The position numbers and the translations under genes are program-made. Below are positions 1 through 9,836 of a stretch of DNA of 64,000 nucleotides, piece by piece. The stretch is from the NCBI RefSeq assembly GCF_002261345.1, contig NZ_NEVT01000003.1:620001-684000 (forward strand), read 5' to 3'. The stretch comes from Bordetella genomosp. 2 (GTDB taxonomy: Bacteria > Pseudomonadota > Gammaproteobacteria > Burkholderiales > Burkholderiaceae_B). Within the stretch, counting starts at the first letter, position 1; every line of letters starts with the position of its first letter. The notes below the pieces were generated by a model, which saw only the letters and a list, made by a program, of their open reading frames with translations, did not search any database and had not been told where the DNA came from.

Positions 1-99
1 GCCCGGTTACTGGAACAGATGGAGCAATCGGGTATGGTGTCGGCAATGCAATCCAACGGCAACCGGGAGATCCTGGTGCCGTCCAAAGAGGAAGCCTGA
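1..99 (+). CDS. ftsK: DNA translocase FtsK, C-terminal end (partial)
   Basis: Only the last 32 codons are in the window. They end in a segment of the type [12 protein letters not shown], which is the usual end of the FtsK gamma (winged-helix, KOPS-reading) domain. FtsK is the septal DNA pump that clears chromosome termini during division. The stop codon overlaps the lolA start (TGATG), so the two are probably translationally coupled. The ftsK-lolA order is common in proteobacteria. Confidence 0.85.
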   Translation, partial: ARLLEQMEQSGMVSAMQSNGNREILVPSKEEA

Positions 100-725
100 T
101 GCCTGCTCTACGCCGGCTGGCCGCCGCGGCCGCCCTGCTGGTGCTGTGCCCGCTGGCCGCCATGGCGGCCGATGCCCGCACGCAGCTGAAATCCTTCGTG
201 GCCGAAATCAAGAGCGCCACGGGTTCGTTCACCCAGTCCACCGTGGGACCGCAGGGCGCCACCCAGCGCGCCCAGAGCGGCACGTTCGCATTCCAGCGGC
301 CCGGCAAGTTCAAGTGGGCGGTCAGCAAGCCCTACGAGCAATTGGTGGTGTCCGACGGCCAGCAACTGTTCCAGTACGATCCCGACCTGGTCCAGGTGAC
401 GGTGCGCAAGGTCGACCAGGCCATCGGCACGTCGCCGGCCGCCATCCTGTTCGGGTCGGGCGACCTGGAACAGGCCTTCCAGGTCGAGCCGTTGCCGGCG
501 CGCGACGGCCTCGAATGGCTGCGCGCCAAGCCGCGCAATGCCGACGCCGGGTTCGCCCAGGTCGATATCGGCATGAAGGACAACCTGCCGGTGCGCGTGG
601 AACTGCTGGACGCGTTCGGCCAGACGACCCGCGTCGAGCTGTCCGGCATCCAGGCCAATCCGTCGCTGCCGGCTGGCGAGTTCCGCTTCACGCCCCCCGC
701 TGGCGTGGACGTGGTCAGGATGTAG
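99..725 (+). CDS. lolA: Outer-membrane lipoprotein carrier protein LolA
   Basis: This 208-residue periplasmic chaperone takes lipoproteins from LolCDE and hands them to LolB. A signal peptide is visible (Arg-Arg, then an Ala/Leu core, with cleavage expected after AMA near residue 23). The mature protein has the LolA/LolB beta-barrel pattern: a GSFTQ segment near the start, a PGKFKW segment, and an RVEL-type strand near the end. Length matches the family. The start overlaps the ftsK stop. Fold, context and length agree, so this call is firm. Confidence 0.93.
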   Translation: MPALRRLAAAAALLVLCPLAAMAADARTQLKSFVAEIKSATGSFTQSTVGPQGATQRAQSGTFAFQRPGKFKWAVSKPYEQLVVSDGQQLFQYDPDLVQVTVRKVDQAIGTSPAAILFGSGDLEQAFQVEPLPARDGLEWLRAKPRNADAGFAQVDIGMKDNLPVRVELLDAFGQTTRVELSGIQANPSLPAGEFRFTPPAGVDVVRM

Positions 726-737
726 CAAAGCCGCGTA

Positions 738-1601
738 ATGGCGACCAATCCCGGCGCGCCGCCCGCCCATCCCGAACTCGCCCGGCTCGACGCGCTGGCC
801 GGCCACCACGACATCCCCGGCCCGGACGGCACCGTGCGCTGGCGCACGCTCGGCAGCGGCGCGCCGCTGGTGCTGCTGCACGGCGGGCATGGCAGCTGGC
901 TGCACTGGGTGCGCAACATCGAGGCGCTGGCGCGCCGCTACACCGTCTGGGTGCCCGACATGCCGGGCTACCTGGATTCGGCCGCCGCGCCGCCGCCCAC
1001 CGGCGATGACGAACTGGAACCCCTGCTCGCCGCGCTACGGGCCACGCTCGACCGGGCGGTGGGCCCCGATACCGCCATCGGCCTGGCCGGCTTCTCGTTC
1101 GGCGGCCTGATGGCGGCGCGTCTGGCGGCCCGGCGGCCGCGCGTGGCGCGGCTGGCCCTGCTGGGCTCGGGCGGGCATGGCATGCCCCGGCCCCGCAAGC
1201 TGGACATGCGCAACTGGCGGCAGGCCGCCACGCCCGCGCAGCGGCGCGACATGCTGCGGCACAATCTCAACCAGCTCATGCTGCACCGGCACGCGCCCGA
1301 CGAGCTGGCCCTGGCTGTCCATGAAATCAGCTGCGTGGCCACCCGGTTCCGCAGCCGCACCGCCTCGCACGGCAACGGCATGGTGCAGGCGCTGCGCCAG
1401 TACGGCGGGCCGGTGCTGTTGGTGTGGGGCGAGCACGACGTCACCGCCACGGCCCGCGAGGTGGCGCCCGCCATCGCCGCCGGCGGCCCCGGGCGGTTGT
1501 GGCGCGTGCTGCCCGACGCCGGCCACTGGGTGCAATACGAGGCGGCGGACGAGATCAACGAACTGCTGGCACGCTGGTTCGCCGGCGAATTGCGCGCCTG
1601 A
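738..1601 (+). CDS. Alpha/beta hydrolase of unknown substrate
   Basis: This is a 287-residue cytosolic alpha/beta-hydrolase. Visible parts are an oxyanion-hole HGGHG at residues 48-52, a nucleophile elbow GFSFGG with Ser120, a likely acid in the segment VWGEHD, and a catalytic His in DAGHW near residue 270. It follows lolA after 12 bases on the same strand and is convergent with the D-amino-acid operon. The substrate cannot be read from the sequence. It may be an esterase, a lactonase or a C-C hydrolase. Confidence 0.85.
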   Translation: MATNPGAPPAHPELARLDALAGHHDIPGPDGTVRWRTLGSGAPLVLLHGGHGSWLHWVRNIEALARRYTVWVPDMPGYLDSAAAPPPTGDDELEPLLAALRATLDRAVGPDTAIGLAGFSFGGLMAARLAARRPRVARLALLGSGGHGMPRPRKLDMRNWRQAATPAQRRDMLRHNLNQLMLHRHAPDELALAVHEISCVATRFRSRTASHGNGMVQALRQYGGPVLLVWGEHDVTATAREVAPAIAAGGPGRLWRVLPDAGHWVQYEAADEINELLARWFAGELRA

Positions 1602-1612
1602 GGCCGGCCGCG

Positions 1613-2026
1613 CTACGGGCGCTTGTAGGCCACGCAGTCCACCTCCACCTTGGCGTCGATCACCAGCCGCGATTCCACGCAGGCGCGCGCCGGCGGATGG
1701 TCGCCGAAGTACTCCCTGAACACCATGTTGAAAGCGGCGAAATCCCGCGGATCGTCGAGCCAGACGCCGCAGCGCACCACGTGCTCCGGGCCATAGCCGG
1801 CCTCGCGCAGGATCTGCAGCACATTGCCGATGGCCGCGCGCGACTGGGCCGTGATGCCGCCGTCGACCACCTCGCCGTCCTGCATGGGCACCTGGCCCGA
1901 CACGTACAGCCAGCCGTCGGCCTGCACGGCGCGGGCGAACGGCATGTGCTGGCCGCCCTGGCCGGTGCCGCCGGCCACGCCGTAGCGGATGATGCCGTTG
2001 GCATCCGGGATCGGGGTATTGCTCAT
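1613..2026 (-). CDS. RidA family enamine/imine deaminase
   Basis: This is a 137-residue member of the YjgF/YER057c/UK114 (RidA) family. It has the ARAVQADGWLYVSGQ start strand, a central HVVRCGVWL strand, and a C-terminal ARACVESRLV segment with the conserved arginine position. RidA proteins hydrolyse the reactive 2-aminoacrylate released by PLP-dependent deaminases of serine-like amino acids. The start overlaps the stop of the D-aminoacylase gene (ATGA), and it is the last gene of the operon. A PLP deaminase heads the same operon, which supports that role. Confidence 0.88.
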   Translation of the reverse strand: MSNTPIPDANGIIRYGVAGGTGQGGQHMPFARAVQADGWLYVSGQVPMQDGEVVDGGITAQSRAAIGNVLQILREAGYGPEHVVRCGVWLDDPRDFAAFNMVFREYFGDHPPARACVESRLVIDAKVEVDCVAYKRP

Positions 2027-3507
2027 GATGTCTCCTGGGTGGAAGAGGAAAAGCGGCCGAAGCCGGCCCGCAGGTCGCCGCTGCGCGGCAGCCAGCGGCC
2101 CGCGCGCGCGCCGGTGAGGCGGCCGTCGCGATAGGACAGCCGGCCATTGACCCATACCGCCAGGATGCCTTGCGCGGGCCGCGCCGGGTCGGCGTAGGTG
2201 GCGCGGTCGGCCACGCTGGCCGGGTCGAACAGCACCAGGTCGGCATGATGGTCGACGCGCACCAGGCCGCGGCCGGCCAGGCCGAAGCGCGCCGCCGACA
2301 GACCGGTCATCTTGTGCACCGCCTGCGCCAGCGGAAACAGGCCGAGGTCGCGGCTGTAGTGGCCCAGCACGCGCGGAAAGGCGCCCCACAGGCGCGGATG
2401 CGGCAGCGGGTCGTTGGGCAGGCCGTCCGATCCGACCATGGTCAGGCGGTGCGCCAGGATGCGGCGCACGTCGTCTTCGTGCATGCCATGGTAGACCGCG
2501 CCGGCCGGCTGCAGCCGGCGCGCCGCCTCCACCAGCGGCACTTGCCACTGCGCGGCGATGTCCGCCAGCCTGCGGCCGGCCATGTCCGGATGCGGATCGG
2601 ACCAGGTGATATCGATGTCGAACTCGTCGGTGACCTGCCGGAGGTCGAGCGTGGACGAGCTGGCTGAATAGGGGTAGCAGTCGCAGCCCACCGGCAGGTA
2701 GCGGCCGGCGGTGTCCAGGCTCGCTAGCACTTCGCGGCTGCGGCCCCAGTTGCCGGCGCCGGCGCATTTCAGGTGCGAGACGACCACCGGCACGCGGGCC
2801 TGCCGGCCGATCTCGTAGGCTTCTTGCAGGGCCTCGAGGATGGCGGCGAACTCGGAGCGCAGGTGCGTGGTGTACAAGGCGCCGAAGGCGTCCAGTTCGG
2901 CCGCCAGCGCCTGCACTTCGGCCGTGTCGGCATGCTGGGCGGATGCATAGGCCAGCCCGGTGCTCAGGCCGATCGCGCCCGCCTCCAGCGCTTCGCGCAG
3001 CTGCGCCCGCATGGCCGCGATCTCGGCCGCCGTGGCGCGGCGGTCGAGCCGGTCCATGTGGTTGTTGCGCAAGGCGGTGTGGCCGACCAGCGCGGCCACG
3101 TTGACGGTCGGCCGGGCGGCATCGACGGCGCGCGCGTAACCGGCGAAAGTCGGGTAGGCGAACGCCTCGCGGCCGCCCAGCAGGTTCATCGGGTCCGGCG
3201 GCTCGCCGCGCAGGCGCACCGGCGCGGCGCTGATGCCGCAGTTGCCCACCACCACCGTGGTCACGCCCTGCGACAGCTTGGGCAGCATGTCGGGCGTGCG
3301 GATGACGTTGGTGTCGTCGTGCGTGTGCACGTCGATGAAGCCGGGCGCCAGCGCCAGGCCGGCGCCGTCCACATGCTCGCGCGCCGGGGCCGCGCCCAGC
3401 GGGCCGATCGCCGCGATGCGGCCCGCGGCCAGGGCCACGTCGGCCTGGAAGCCGGCGGCGCCGCTGCCGTCCAGCACCTGCACGCCGCCGATCAGGGTGT
3501 CGTACAT
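2023..3507 (-). CDS. N-acyl-D-amino-acid deacylase (D-aminoacylase)
   Basis: This 494-residue amidohydrolase removes acyl groups from N-acyl-D-amino acids. Metal-site elements are visible: H-T-H at residues 61-63 after GFIDV, the family-typical Cys90 in VVGNCGISAAP, a VVSHLKCAG segment, and a late VGSDGLPND segment. The C-terminal beta domain has the usual ADLVLFDPA pattern. Substrate preference (D-Glu, D-Asp or neutral) cannot be told. The gene lies between the RpiR regulator and ridA, with a 3' overlap to ridA. Only the D-aminoacylase assignment is firm. Confidence 0.9.
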   Translation of the reverse strand: MYDTLIGGVQVLDGSGAAGFQADVALAAGRIAAIGPLGAAPAREHVDGAGLALAPGFIDVHTHDDTNVIRTPDMLPKLSQGVTTVVVGNCGISAAPVRLRGEPPDPMNLLGGREAFAYPTFAGYARAVDAARPTVNVAALVGHTALRNNHMDRLDRRATAAEIAAMRAQLREALEAGAIGLSTGLAYASAQHADTAEVQALAAELDAFGALYTTHLRSEFAAILEALQEAYEIGRQARVPVVVSHLKCAGAGNWGRSREVLASLDTAGRYLPVGCDCYPYSASSSTLDLRQVTDEFDIDITWSDPHPDMAGRRLADIAAQWQVPLVEAARRLQPAGAVYHGMHEDDVRRILAHRLTMVGSDGLPNDPLPHPRLWGAFPRVLGHYSRDLGLFPLAQAVHKMTGLSAARFGLAGRGLVRVDHHADLVLFDPASVADRATYADPARPAQGILAVWVNGRLSYRDGRLTGARAGRWLPRSGDLRAGFGRFSSSTQETS

Positions 3508-3511
3508 CGAC

Positions 3512-4410
3512 TCAGTCTCCCAGCGGCAGCCGGTTGGGGCCGCCGCGGTACTCGTCCAGCGCCAGCTTGATGCGGCGCAGCCGTTCCTGGGTGGCTTCCT
3601 GGCGCGCCAGGGCCAGCTCCGTGGCCAGGATGTCGATGGCCAGCAGCATGGCGTAGCGCGACGACGACGGCTTGTAGATGAAATCGGTCTCGGCGGTCCG
3701 GATGGGCAGCACCACGTCGGCCAGCTCGGCCAACGGCGAGCCGGGATCGGTGAGCGCGACCATGCGGGCGCCGTACTGGCGCACGATACGGGCGCCGGCG
3801 AGGATCTCCGGGGTGAGGCCGGAGGTCGACAGCACCACCACCACGTCGCGTTCATCCAGCGTGGCCGCCACCATGCGCAGCAGCACCGCATCGCTGTAGG
3901 CCGCCACGGCGTAGCCCAGCCGCACCAGGCGCGACTGCAGTTCCTGCGACAGCACGGCCGAGGCGCCGCCCATGCCGAACACGTAAGTCATGCGCGCGTC
4001 GCGCACAATGCCGGCCGCCTGCTCGAACAGCGTTTCCGTGAACTGCGGCAGGTGCTCGCGCAAGGTGGCCTCGATATCGGCGTACAGCCGCGCGTAGAAC
4101 GTGCTTTCTTCCGGCGTGGCCGGGTCGAGGAAGCGTTCGCCGACGGCGCTGGCCTGCGCCAGCCGGACCTTCAGGTCGCGCGTGTCGTCGCAGCCCACCG
4201 AGCGGGCGAAGCGCGAAATGGCGGCGATGCTGACGCCCGCCTTGTGGGCCAGCTGGTCTACCGTCGCGCCGGCCGCCGCGGCGATATCGTCCAGGATGGC
4301 GTCGGCCACCTTGCGTTCGGTGGCGCTCAGGCCGTCGCGGCGGCTGCGGATCTGGTAGACGATGTCGCGCGGAGTGGGCATGCCGGGGGTTCCGAGGGAA
4401 GAGGATTGGT

Positions 4411-4414
<4 letters not shown>
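3512..4414 (-). CDS. RpiR/MurR family transcriptional regulator
   Basis: This 300-residue regulator has an N-terminal HTH_6 domain (about residues 12-90; LSATERKVADAIL, then the helix GVSIAAISRFARSVGC). A C-terminal SIS domain follows (about 130-265), with YVFGMGGASAVLSQEL and VVVLSTSGLTPEILAGA. SIS domains in this family usually bind sugar phosphates, but members sitting in amino-acid operons are also common. Its start overlaps the stop of the upstream ABC ATPase (ATGA). It probably controls this operon through the AT-rich boxes at 11131-11185. Confidence 0.88.
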
Positions 4415-5387
<973 letters not shown>

Positions 5388-5391
<4 letters not shown>

Positions 5392-6395
5392 TGCGGTGTC
5401 ACCTTGATGCAGCGGGCATGGTGCGCGGGCCGCACCGCCACCAGGTCGGGCACCGTCCGCGCGCAGGCCGTGTCCGCCAGCGCGCAGCGCGGCGCGAACG
5501 TGCAGCCGGGCGGCAGGTCCAGCACGCTGGGCACGTTGCCGGGGATGGGCCGCAGGCGCTCGCGGGCGGCCAGCAGCGCGGCCGTGGGAATGCACGACAG
5601 CAGGCCGCGCGTGTAGGGATGCGACGGACGTTCGAACAGGTCGTGCACCGTGGCGTCCTCCACGACCCGGCCGGCATACATGACGGCCACGCGATGGGCG
5701 ATTTCCGCCACTACGCCGAGGTTGTGGGTCACGAACAGGATGCTCATGCCGGACTCGGCCTGCAGGCGTCGCAGCAGGTCCAGGATCTGCGCCTGCACGG
5801 TGACATCGAGCGCGGTGGTGGGTTCGTCGGCGATCAGCACGGACGGATTGCACGCCAATGCCAGGGCGATCATCACGCGCTGCCGCATGCCGCCGGACAT
5901 CTGGTGCGGGTATTCGCCGATGCGCCGCGCCGCGGCCGGGATCTCGACCCGCTCCAGCATCTCGCGCGCGCGCCGCAGCGCCGCGGCGCGCGAGCCGCCT
6001 TCGTGCTGCAGCACGGCCTCGGCGATCTGGTCGCCCACCGTGTACAGCGGGTTCAGGCTGGTCATGGGCTCCTGGAAGATCATCGCGATTTCCGCGCCCC
6101 GGATCGCCTGCAGCGTGGCGGGCGTGGCGCGCGCCAGGTCGTGCTCGGCGCCGCGGCGGTCGCGGAAGCGGATGCTGCCCGCCTCGATGCGGCCGGCCGG
6201 TTTGGGCAACAGGCCCATGATGGACAGGCTGGTCACCGACTTGCCCGAGCCCGACTCGCCGACGATCGCCAGCGTTTCGCCGCGCGCCAGGTCGAAGGTG
6301 ACGCCGTCGACCGACTTGGCCACGCCGTCGCGGCTGTGGAACCAGGTTTTCAGCCCCTGCACGGCCAGGATGATGTCGCGTTGGCTCGCGGTCAT
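5388..6395 (-). CDS. Dipeptide/oligopeptide ABC transporter ATP-binding protein (DppD type)
   Basis: This 335-residue ATPase has Walker A (GESGSGKSVTSLS), the signature MSGGMRQRVMIALAL, Walker B LIADEPTTALD, and the switch FVTHNLGV. The oligo_HPY segment PSHPYTRGLLSCIP and a Cys-containing tail (CTFAPRCALADTAC) follow. It pairs with the DppF-type subunit and overlaps it by four bases. The pair would form a heterodimer powering the two permeases encoded upstream. Confidence 0.92.
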
Positions 6396-6397
6396 GT

Positions 6398-7267
6398 CTA
6401 CAGCTCCTTGCGCAGGCGCGGATCCAGCACGTCGCGCAGGCCGTCGCCCACCAGTTGCAGCGACATGACCGACAGCACGATGGCGATGCCGGGGAACACC
6501 ATGATCCAGTCCGCCGAGCCCATGTATTGCTGGCCGGCGTTGATCATGGTGCCCCAGGTGGGAATCTCGGGCGAGACGCCCACGCCCAGGAACGACAGGC
6601 CGGCCTCGGCCAGGATGGCATAGGCGAAGATGAAGGTGCCCTGCACCAGGATGGGCGAGACCAGGTTGCGCAGCACGTGCACGACTACGATGCGCCGCGT
6701 CGGCACGCCCAGCGCGCGGGCCGCTTCCACGAACGGCAGTTCGCGGATCACCAGCGTCGAGGCGCGCACGATGCGGGCCAGCCGCGGCGCATAGACAATG
6801 CCCAGCGCGATCACCACATTCAGCAGCGACGGCCCCAGCGCCGCCACCAGGGCGATCGCCAGCAGGATGTCGGGAAACGCCATCATGGCGTCGATCAGCC
6901 GCGACACGAACTTGTCGGCGCCGCGAAAGAAGCCGGCCACCAGTCCCAGCGCGATGCCCAGCACGCTGGACAGCAGCACCACCAGGAAGCCGACCAGCAG
7001 CGACAGCCGCCCGCCGTGGATGACCCGGCTGAAGACGTCGCGGCCGAAGTCGTCGGTGCCGAACCAGTGGGTCGCCCCGGGCGCCTGCAGGCGGTTCATG
7101 ATGGACAGCTTGTAGGGGTCGAACGGGCTGATCCACGGCGCCAGCGCGGCCGCCGCCACCAGCACGGCCAGCACGATCAGGCTGATCAGCACGGTCCGGC
7201 GCGCCACCAGCAGGCGCAGCGCCTGCCAGCGTTCGGCGCCGCCGCCGGAGAAAGTCGCGATAGTCAT
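6398..7267 (-). CDS. ABC transporter permease (DppC type)
   Basis: This is a 289-residue inner-membrane permease of the BPD_transp_1 family. A first membrane segment lies at about residues 28-50, followed by the DppC/OppC N-terminal motif (PFDPYKLSIMNRLQAPG...HWFGTDDFGRDVFSRV). The EAA loop is visible as FVEAARALGVPTRRIVVVHVL, and five further hydrophobic segments follow. It ends two bases before the DppD-type ATPase gene begins. Confidence 0.92.
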   Translation of the reverse strand: MTIATFSGGGAERWQALRLLVARRTVLISLIVLAVLVAAAALAPWISPFDPYKLSIMNRLQAPGATHWFGTDDFGRDVFSRVIHGGRLSLLVGFLVVLLSSVLGIALGLVAGFFRGADKFVSRLIDAMMAFPDILLAIALVAALGPSLLNVVIALGIVYAPRLARIVRASTLVIRELPFVEAARALGVPTRRIVVVHVLRNLVSPILVQGTFIFAYAILAEAGLSFLGVGVSPEIPTWGTMINAGQQYMGSADWIMVFPGIAIVLSVMSLQLVGDGLRDVLDPRLRKEL

Positions 7268-7268
7268 G

Positions 7269-8210
7269 TCAGTAGCGCACCCGCGGGTCGACCGCCAGAT
7301 AGAGCAGGTCGATGAACAGATTGATCAGCACGTAGATCGCCGCGATCACCAGCAGCGCGCCCTGGATCACCGGGTAGTCGCGCCGCAGCACCGCCGACAC
7401 CACCAGGCTGCCCACGCCGGGCAGGCCGAACACGGTCTCGGTGACCACCGCGCCGCTGACCAGCAGGGCGGTGGTCAGGCCCAACACCGTGAGGATCGGG
7501 ATCAGTGCGTTGCGCACCGCGTGCTTGAGGATCACCTTGCGTTCCGGCAGCCCCTTGGCGCGCGCCGTGCGCACATAGTCGTCGCGCAGCACGTCCAGCA
7601 TGCTGGCGCGGATGAAGCGCGTGATCAGGGCGGAATTCACCAACCCCAGCACGATGGCCGGCAATATCAGGTGCGACAGCCGGGTGGCGATGCCCGCGTC
7701 CGGCCCGCCGTAGCCCGCCACCGGCAGCCAGCCCAGCTTGACGGAGAAAATCTGCATCAGCAGCAGGCCCAGCCAGAAGCTGGGGATGCTGGAGGTGAAC
7801 ATCGAGAAGGTCACCACCGACTGGTCCAGTGCCGTGCCGCGCCGCACCGCCGACAGAATGCCGACCGGCAGCGCGATGGCGCTGGCGATTGCCAGCGACA
7901 TCAGCGTCAGCCAGAAGGTCGGCTCGGCGCGGTCGGCCAGCGCCGCCAGCACCGGCTTGTCCAGGAAGATGGACTGGCCCAGGTCGCCGCGCGCCAGTTG
8001 GCCCAGCCACGCGGCATATTGGGCCGGCAGGGACTGGTCCAGGCCCAGGCGCGCGCGCAGCGCGTCGATGTCCTGCTGGCTGGCTTGCGGGCCTAGCATC
8101 ACGGCGGCCGGATCGCCCGGCGTGATGCGCAGGATCACGAATACGATGGTGGCGACGATGAACATCACCGCCACCAGCCCCACCAGGCGATTCAACAGGT
8201 AGCGCAGCAC
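7269..8210 (-). CDS. ABC transporter permease (DppB type)
   Basis: This is a 313-residue inner-membrane permease. The GTG at 8210 is chosen because the protein then begins LRYLLNRLVGL, the usual DppB opening. It has the ITPGDPA motif, the loop ARLGLDQSLPAQYAAWL, and an EAA-like YVRTARAKGLPERKVILKHAVRNAL. It forms the translocation pore with the DppC-type subunit. The gene lies between the substrate-binding protein and DppC. Confidence 0.92.
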   Translation of the reverse strand: MLRYLLNRLVGLVAVMFIVATIVFVILRITPGDPAAVMLGPQASQQDIDALRARLGLDQSLPAQYAAWLGQLARGDLGQSIFLDKPVLAALADRAEPTFWLTLMSLAIASAIALPVGILSAVRRGTALDQSVVTFSMFTSSIPSFWLGLLLMQIFSVKLGWLPVAGYGGPDAGIATRLSHLILPAIVLGLVNSALITRFIRASMLDVLRDDYVRTARAKGLPERKVILKHAVRNALIPILTVLGLTTALLVSGAVVTETVFGLPGVGSLVVSAVLRRDYPVIQGALLVIAAIYVLINLFIDLLYLAVDPRVRY

Positions 8211-8241
8211 GGTCGCGTCCTCTCCGGTTGGCGGGTTGGCA

Positions 8242-9798
8242 CTACTTGGCCTTCCAGGCGTTCCAGAAGTACGGCCACGGCGTCGGCGCCACGCCTTGCA
8301 GCGCGGGCGAGCGGGCGGCCAGCGAATTGAAGTCGCCCACCTTGATGAACGGCACTTCGTCGAACACCGCCTGTTGCACCTCGGCCCAGCGCGCGCGGCG
8401 CTCTTCCGGGTTGCGTGCCTGGTTGAAGGCATCCAGCGCCTGGTTGCGGCGCGGCGTGTCCCACCAGCCCGGCGAATCCTTGGAGGGGAAATCGATCAGC
8501 GCCGGCTCCGGCAGGAACGGGCTGTGGGTAATGAAGATATCCCACAGGGCCGGGTCCTGGCGGCGTTGCGTCAGCGTGGCCCAGTCCACCACCTGCAGGT
8601 CGACCTTGAAGCCGGCCATCTTCAGGTACTCGGCCGCCACCAGCGCCATCTTGTAGTGGAACTCGTATTGCTGGCTGGTCAGGATGCGCAGCGCGCGGTC
8701 CGCCACCTTGGCTTCGTCCAGCAGCTTCTTGGCGCCCGCCACATCGCCCTGGTTGTAGACCTTGCCGCCCAGCTGCGTGGCCCACGGAAAGCCGGCCGGA
8801 TACAGGTCGCCGTTCAGGCTGTAGAAGTCCTTGCTGCCGAACGCGGCATACAGCATGTCCTCCTCGTTCAGGGCCCGCTGCACGGCCTGGCGGGCCGGCA
8901 GGCTGGCCATGATGCCCTGGCGGGTATTGAGCACCAGGCGCGGCCAGCCGAACGGCTTGAGCAGCATCGGCTCGGAGCGGCTGTCCTTGAGCTTGGCGGC
9001 CGATTCGACCGGCAGCGCATCCACATAGTCGTACTGGCCCGCCGCCGCGCTCTCGACCCGGGTGTTGGCGTTGCTGACCGGCGCGAAGCGGATCTCGTCC
9101 AGGTACTGCATGCGCGCGCCGCCATAGCCGTCGGGCTCGCCGGCGCGCCGCTGGTAGCCGTCATAGCGCACCAGCTGGATGTACTGGTCCGGCACCCGCG
9201 CCTTCAACTGGTACGGGCCGGTGCCGACCACCTCCTTCAGGGGCGTAGCCTGTTTCTCGGCCGGCATCACTACCGCGGCGCTGTTGTTCATGGCCAGCAA
9301 GGCGGTCAGCGGCGCATAGGGCTGCTTCAGGACGATGCGCACGGTGTGGGCATCGGGCGCCTCGATGGCGGCGATCAGCTTGGCGGCCTGCTTGCCGCGC
9401 GAGGCGGTTTCGGTCCAGCGCTTCAGCGACGCGACCACGTCGGCCGAGTCCATGGCCGAGCCGTCGTGGAAGGTAATGCCCTGGCGCAGCGCGATAGTGT
9501 AGGTCAGGCCGTCGTCGCTGACCTGGGGCATTTGCTCGGCCAGCAGCGGCGTGGTGTTCCACTTGGCGTCGAACGTGTACAGCGTTTCGAAGATGTGCTG
9601 GGTCAGGATGCCCACCAGGTCGGCGGTGCTGGCCATGGGGTCCAGGGTGGGCGGTTCGCCGATGGTGGCGATCACTGCCGTGCCGCCCTTGACCGGCGCC
9701 GCACAGAGCGCCGGGGCGGCCAGCGCGGTCAGGCCGATGGCGCCGGCGGCCAGCAGGCCCGGCAATGCGCCACGGCGCCGGAAGATACGCAATTTCAT
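8242..9798 (-). CDS. Periplasmic substrate-binding protein, peptide/nickel family 5 (DppA type)
   Basis: This 518-residue secreted binding protein belongs to the SBP_bac_5 family. A Tat-like or Sec signal peptide is visible (RRRGALPGLLAAGAIGLTAL, cleavage expected near ALCAA). Then come the typical GGTAVIATIGEPPTLDP start and a WNTTPLLAEQMPQVSDDGLTYTIALRQGITFHDG segment. The ATG at 9798 is chosen over an upstream one because it starts the signal peptide and is preceded by GGAG. The ligand is not readable. Operon partners suggest N-acyl-D-amino acids or D-amino-acid peptides. Confidence 0.9.
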   Translation of the reverse strand: MKLRIFRRRGALPGLLAAGAIGLTALAAPALCAAPVKGGTAVIATIGEPPTLDPMASTADLVGILTQHIFETLYTFDAKWNTTPLLAEQMPQVSDDGLTYTIALRQGITFHDGSAMDSADVVASLKRWTETASRGKQAAKLIAAIEAPDAHTVRIVLKQPYAPLTALLAMNNSAAVVMPAEKQATPLKEVVGTGPYQLKARVPDQYIQLVRYDGYQRRAGEPDGYGGARMQYLDEIRFAPVSNANTRVESAAAGQYDYVDALPVESAAKLKDSRSEPMLLKPFGWPRLVLNTRQGIMASLPARQAVQRALNEEDMLYAAFGSKDFYSLNGDLYPAGFPWATQLGGKVYNQGDVAGAKKLLDEAKVADRALRILTSQQYEFHYKMALVAAEYLKMAGFKVDLQVVDWATLTQRRQDPALWDIFITHSPFLPEPALIDFPSKDSPGWWDTPRRNQALDAFNQARNPEERRARWAEVQQAVFDEVPFIKVGDFNSLAARSPALQGVAPTPWPYFWNAWKAK

Positions 9799-9836
9799 GG
9801 TTCTGTCTCCAGGTGGGGCTACGACACGCGCGGCAT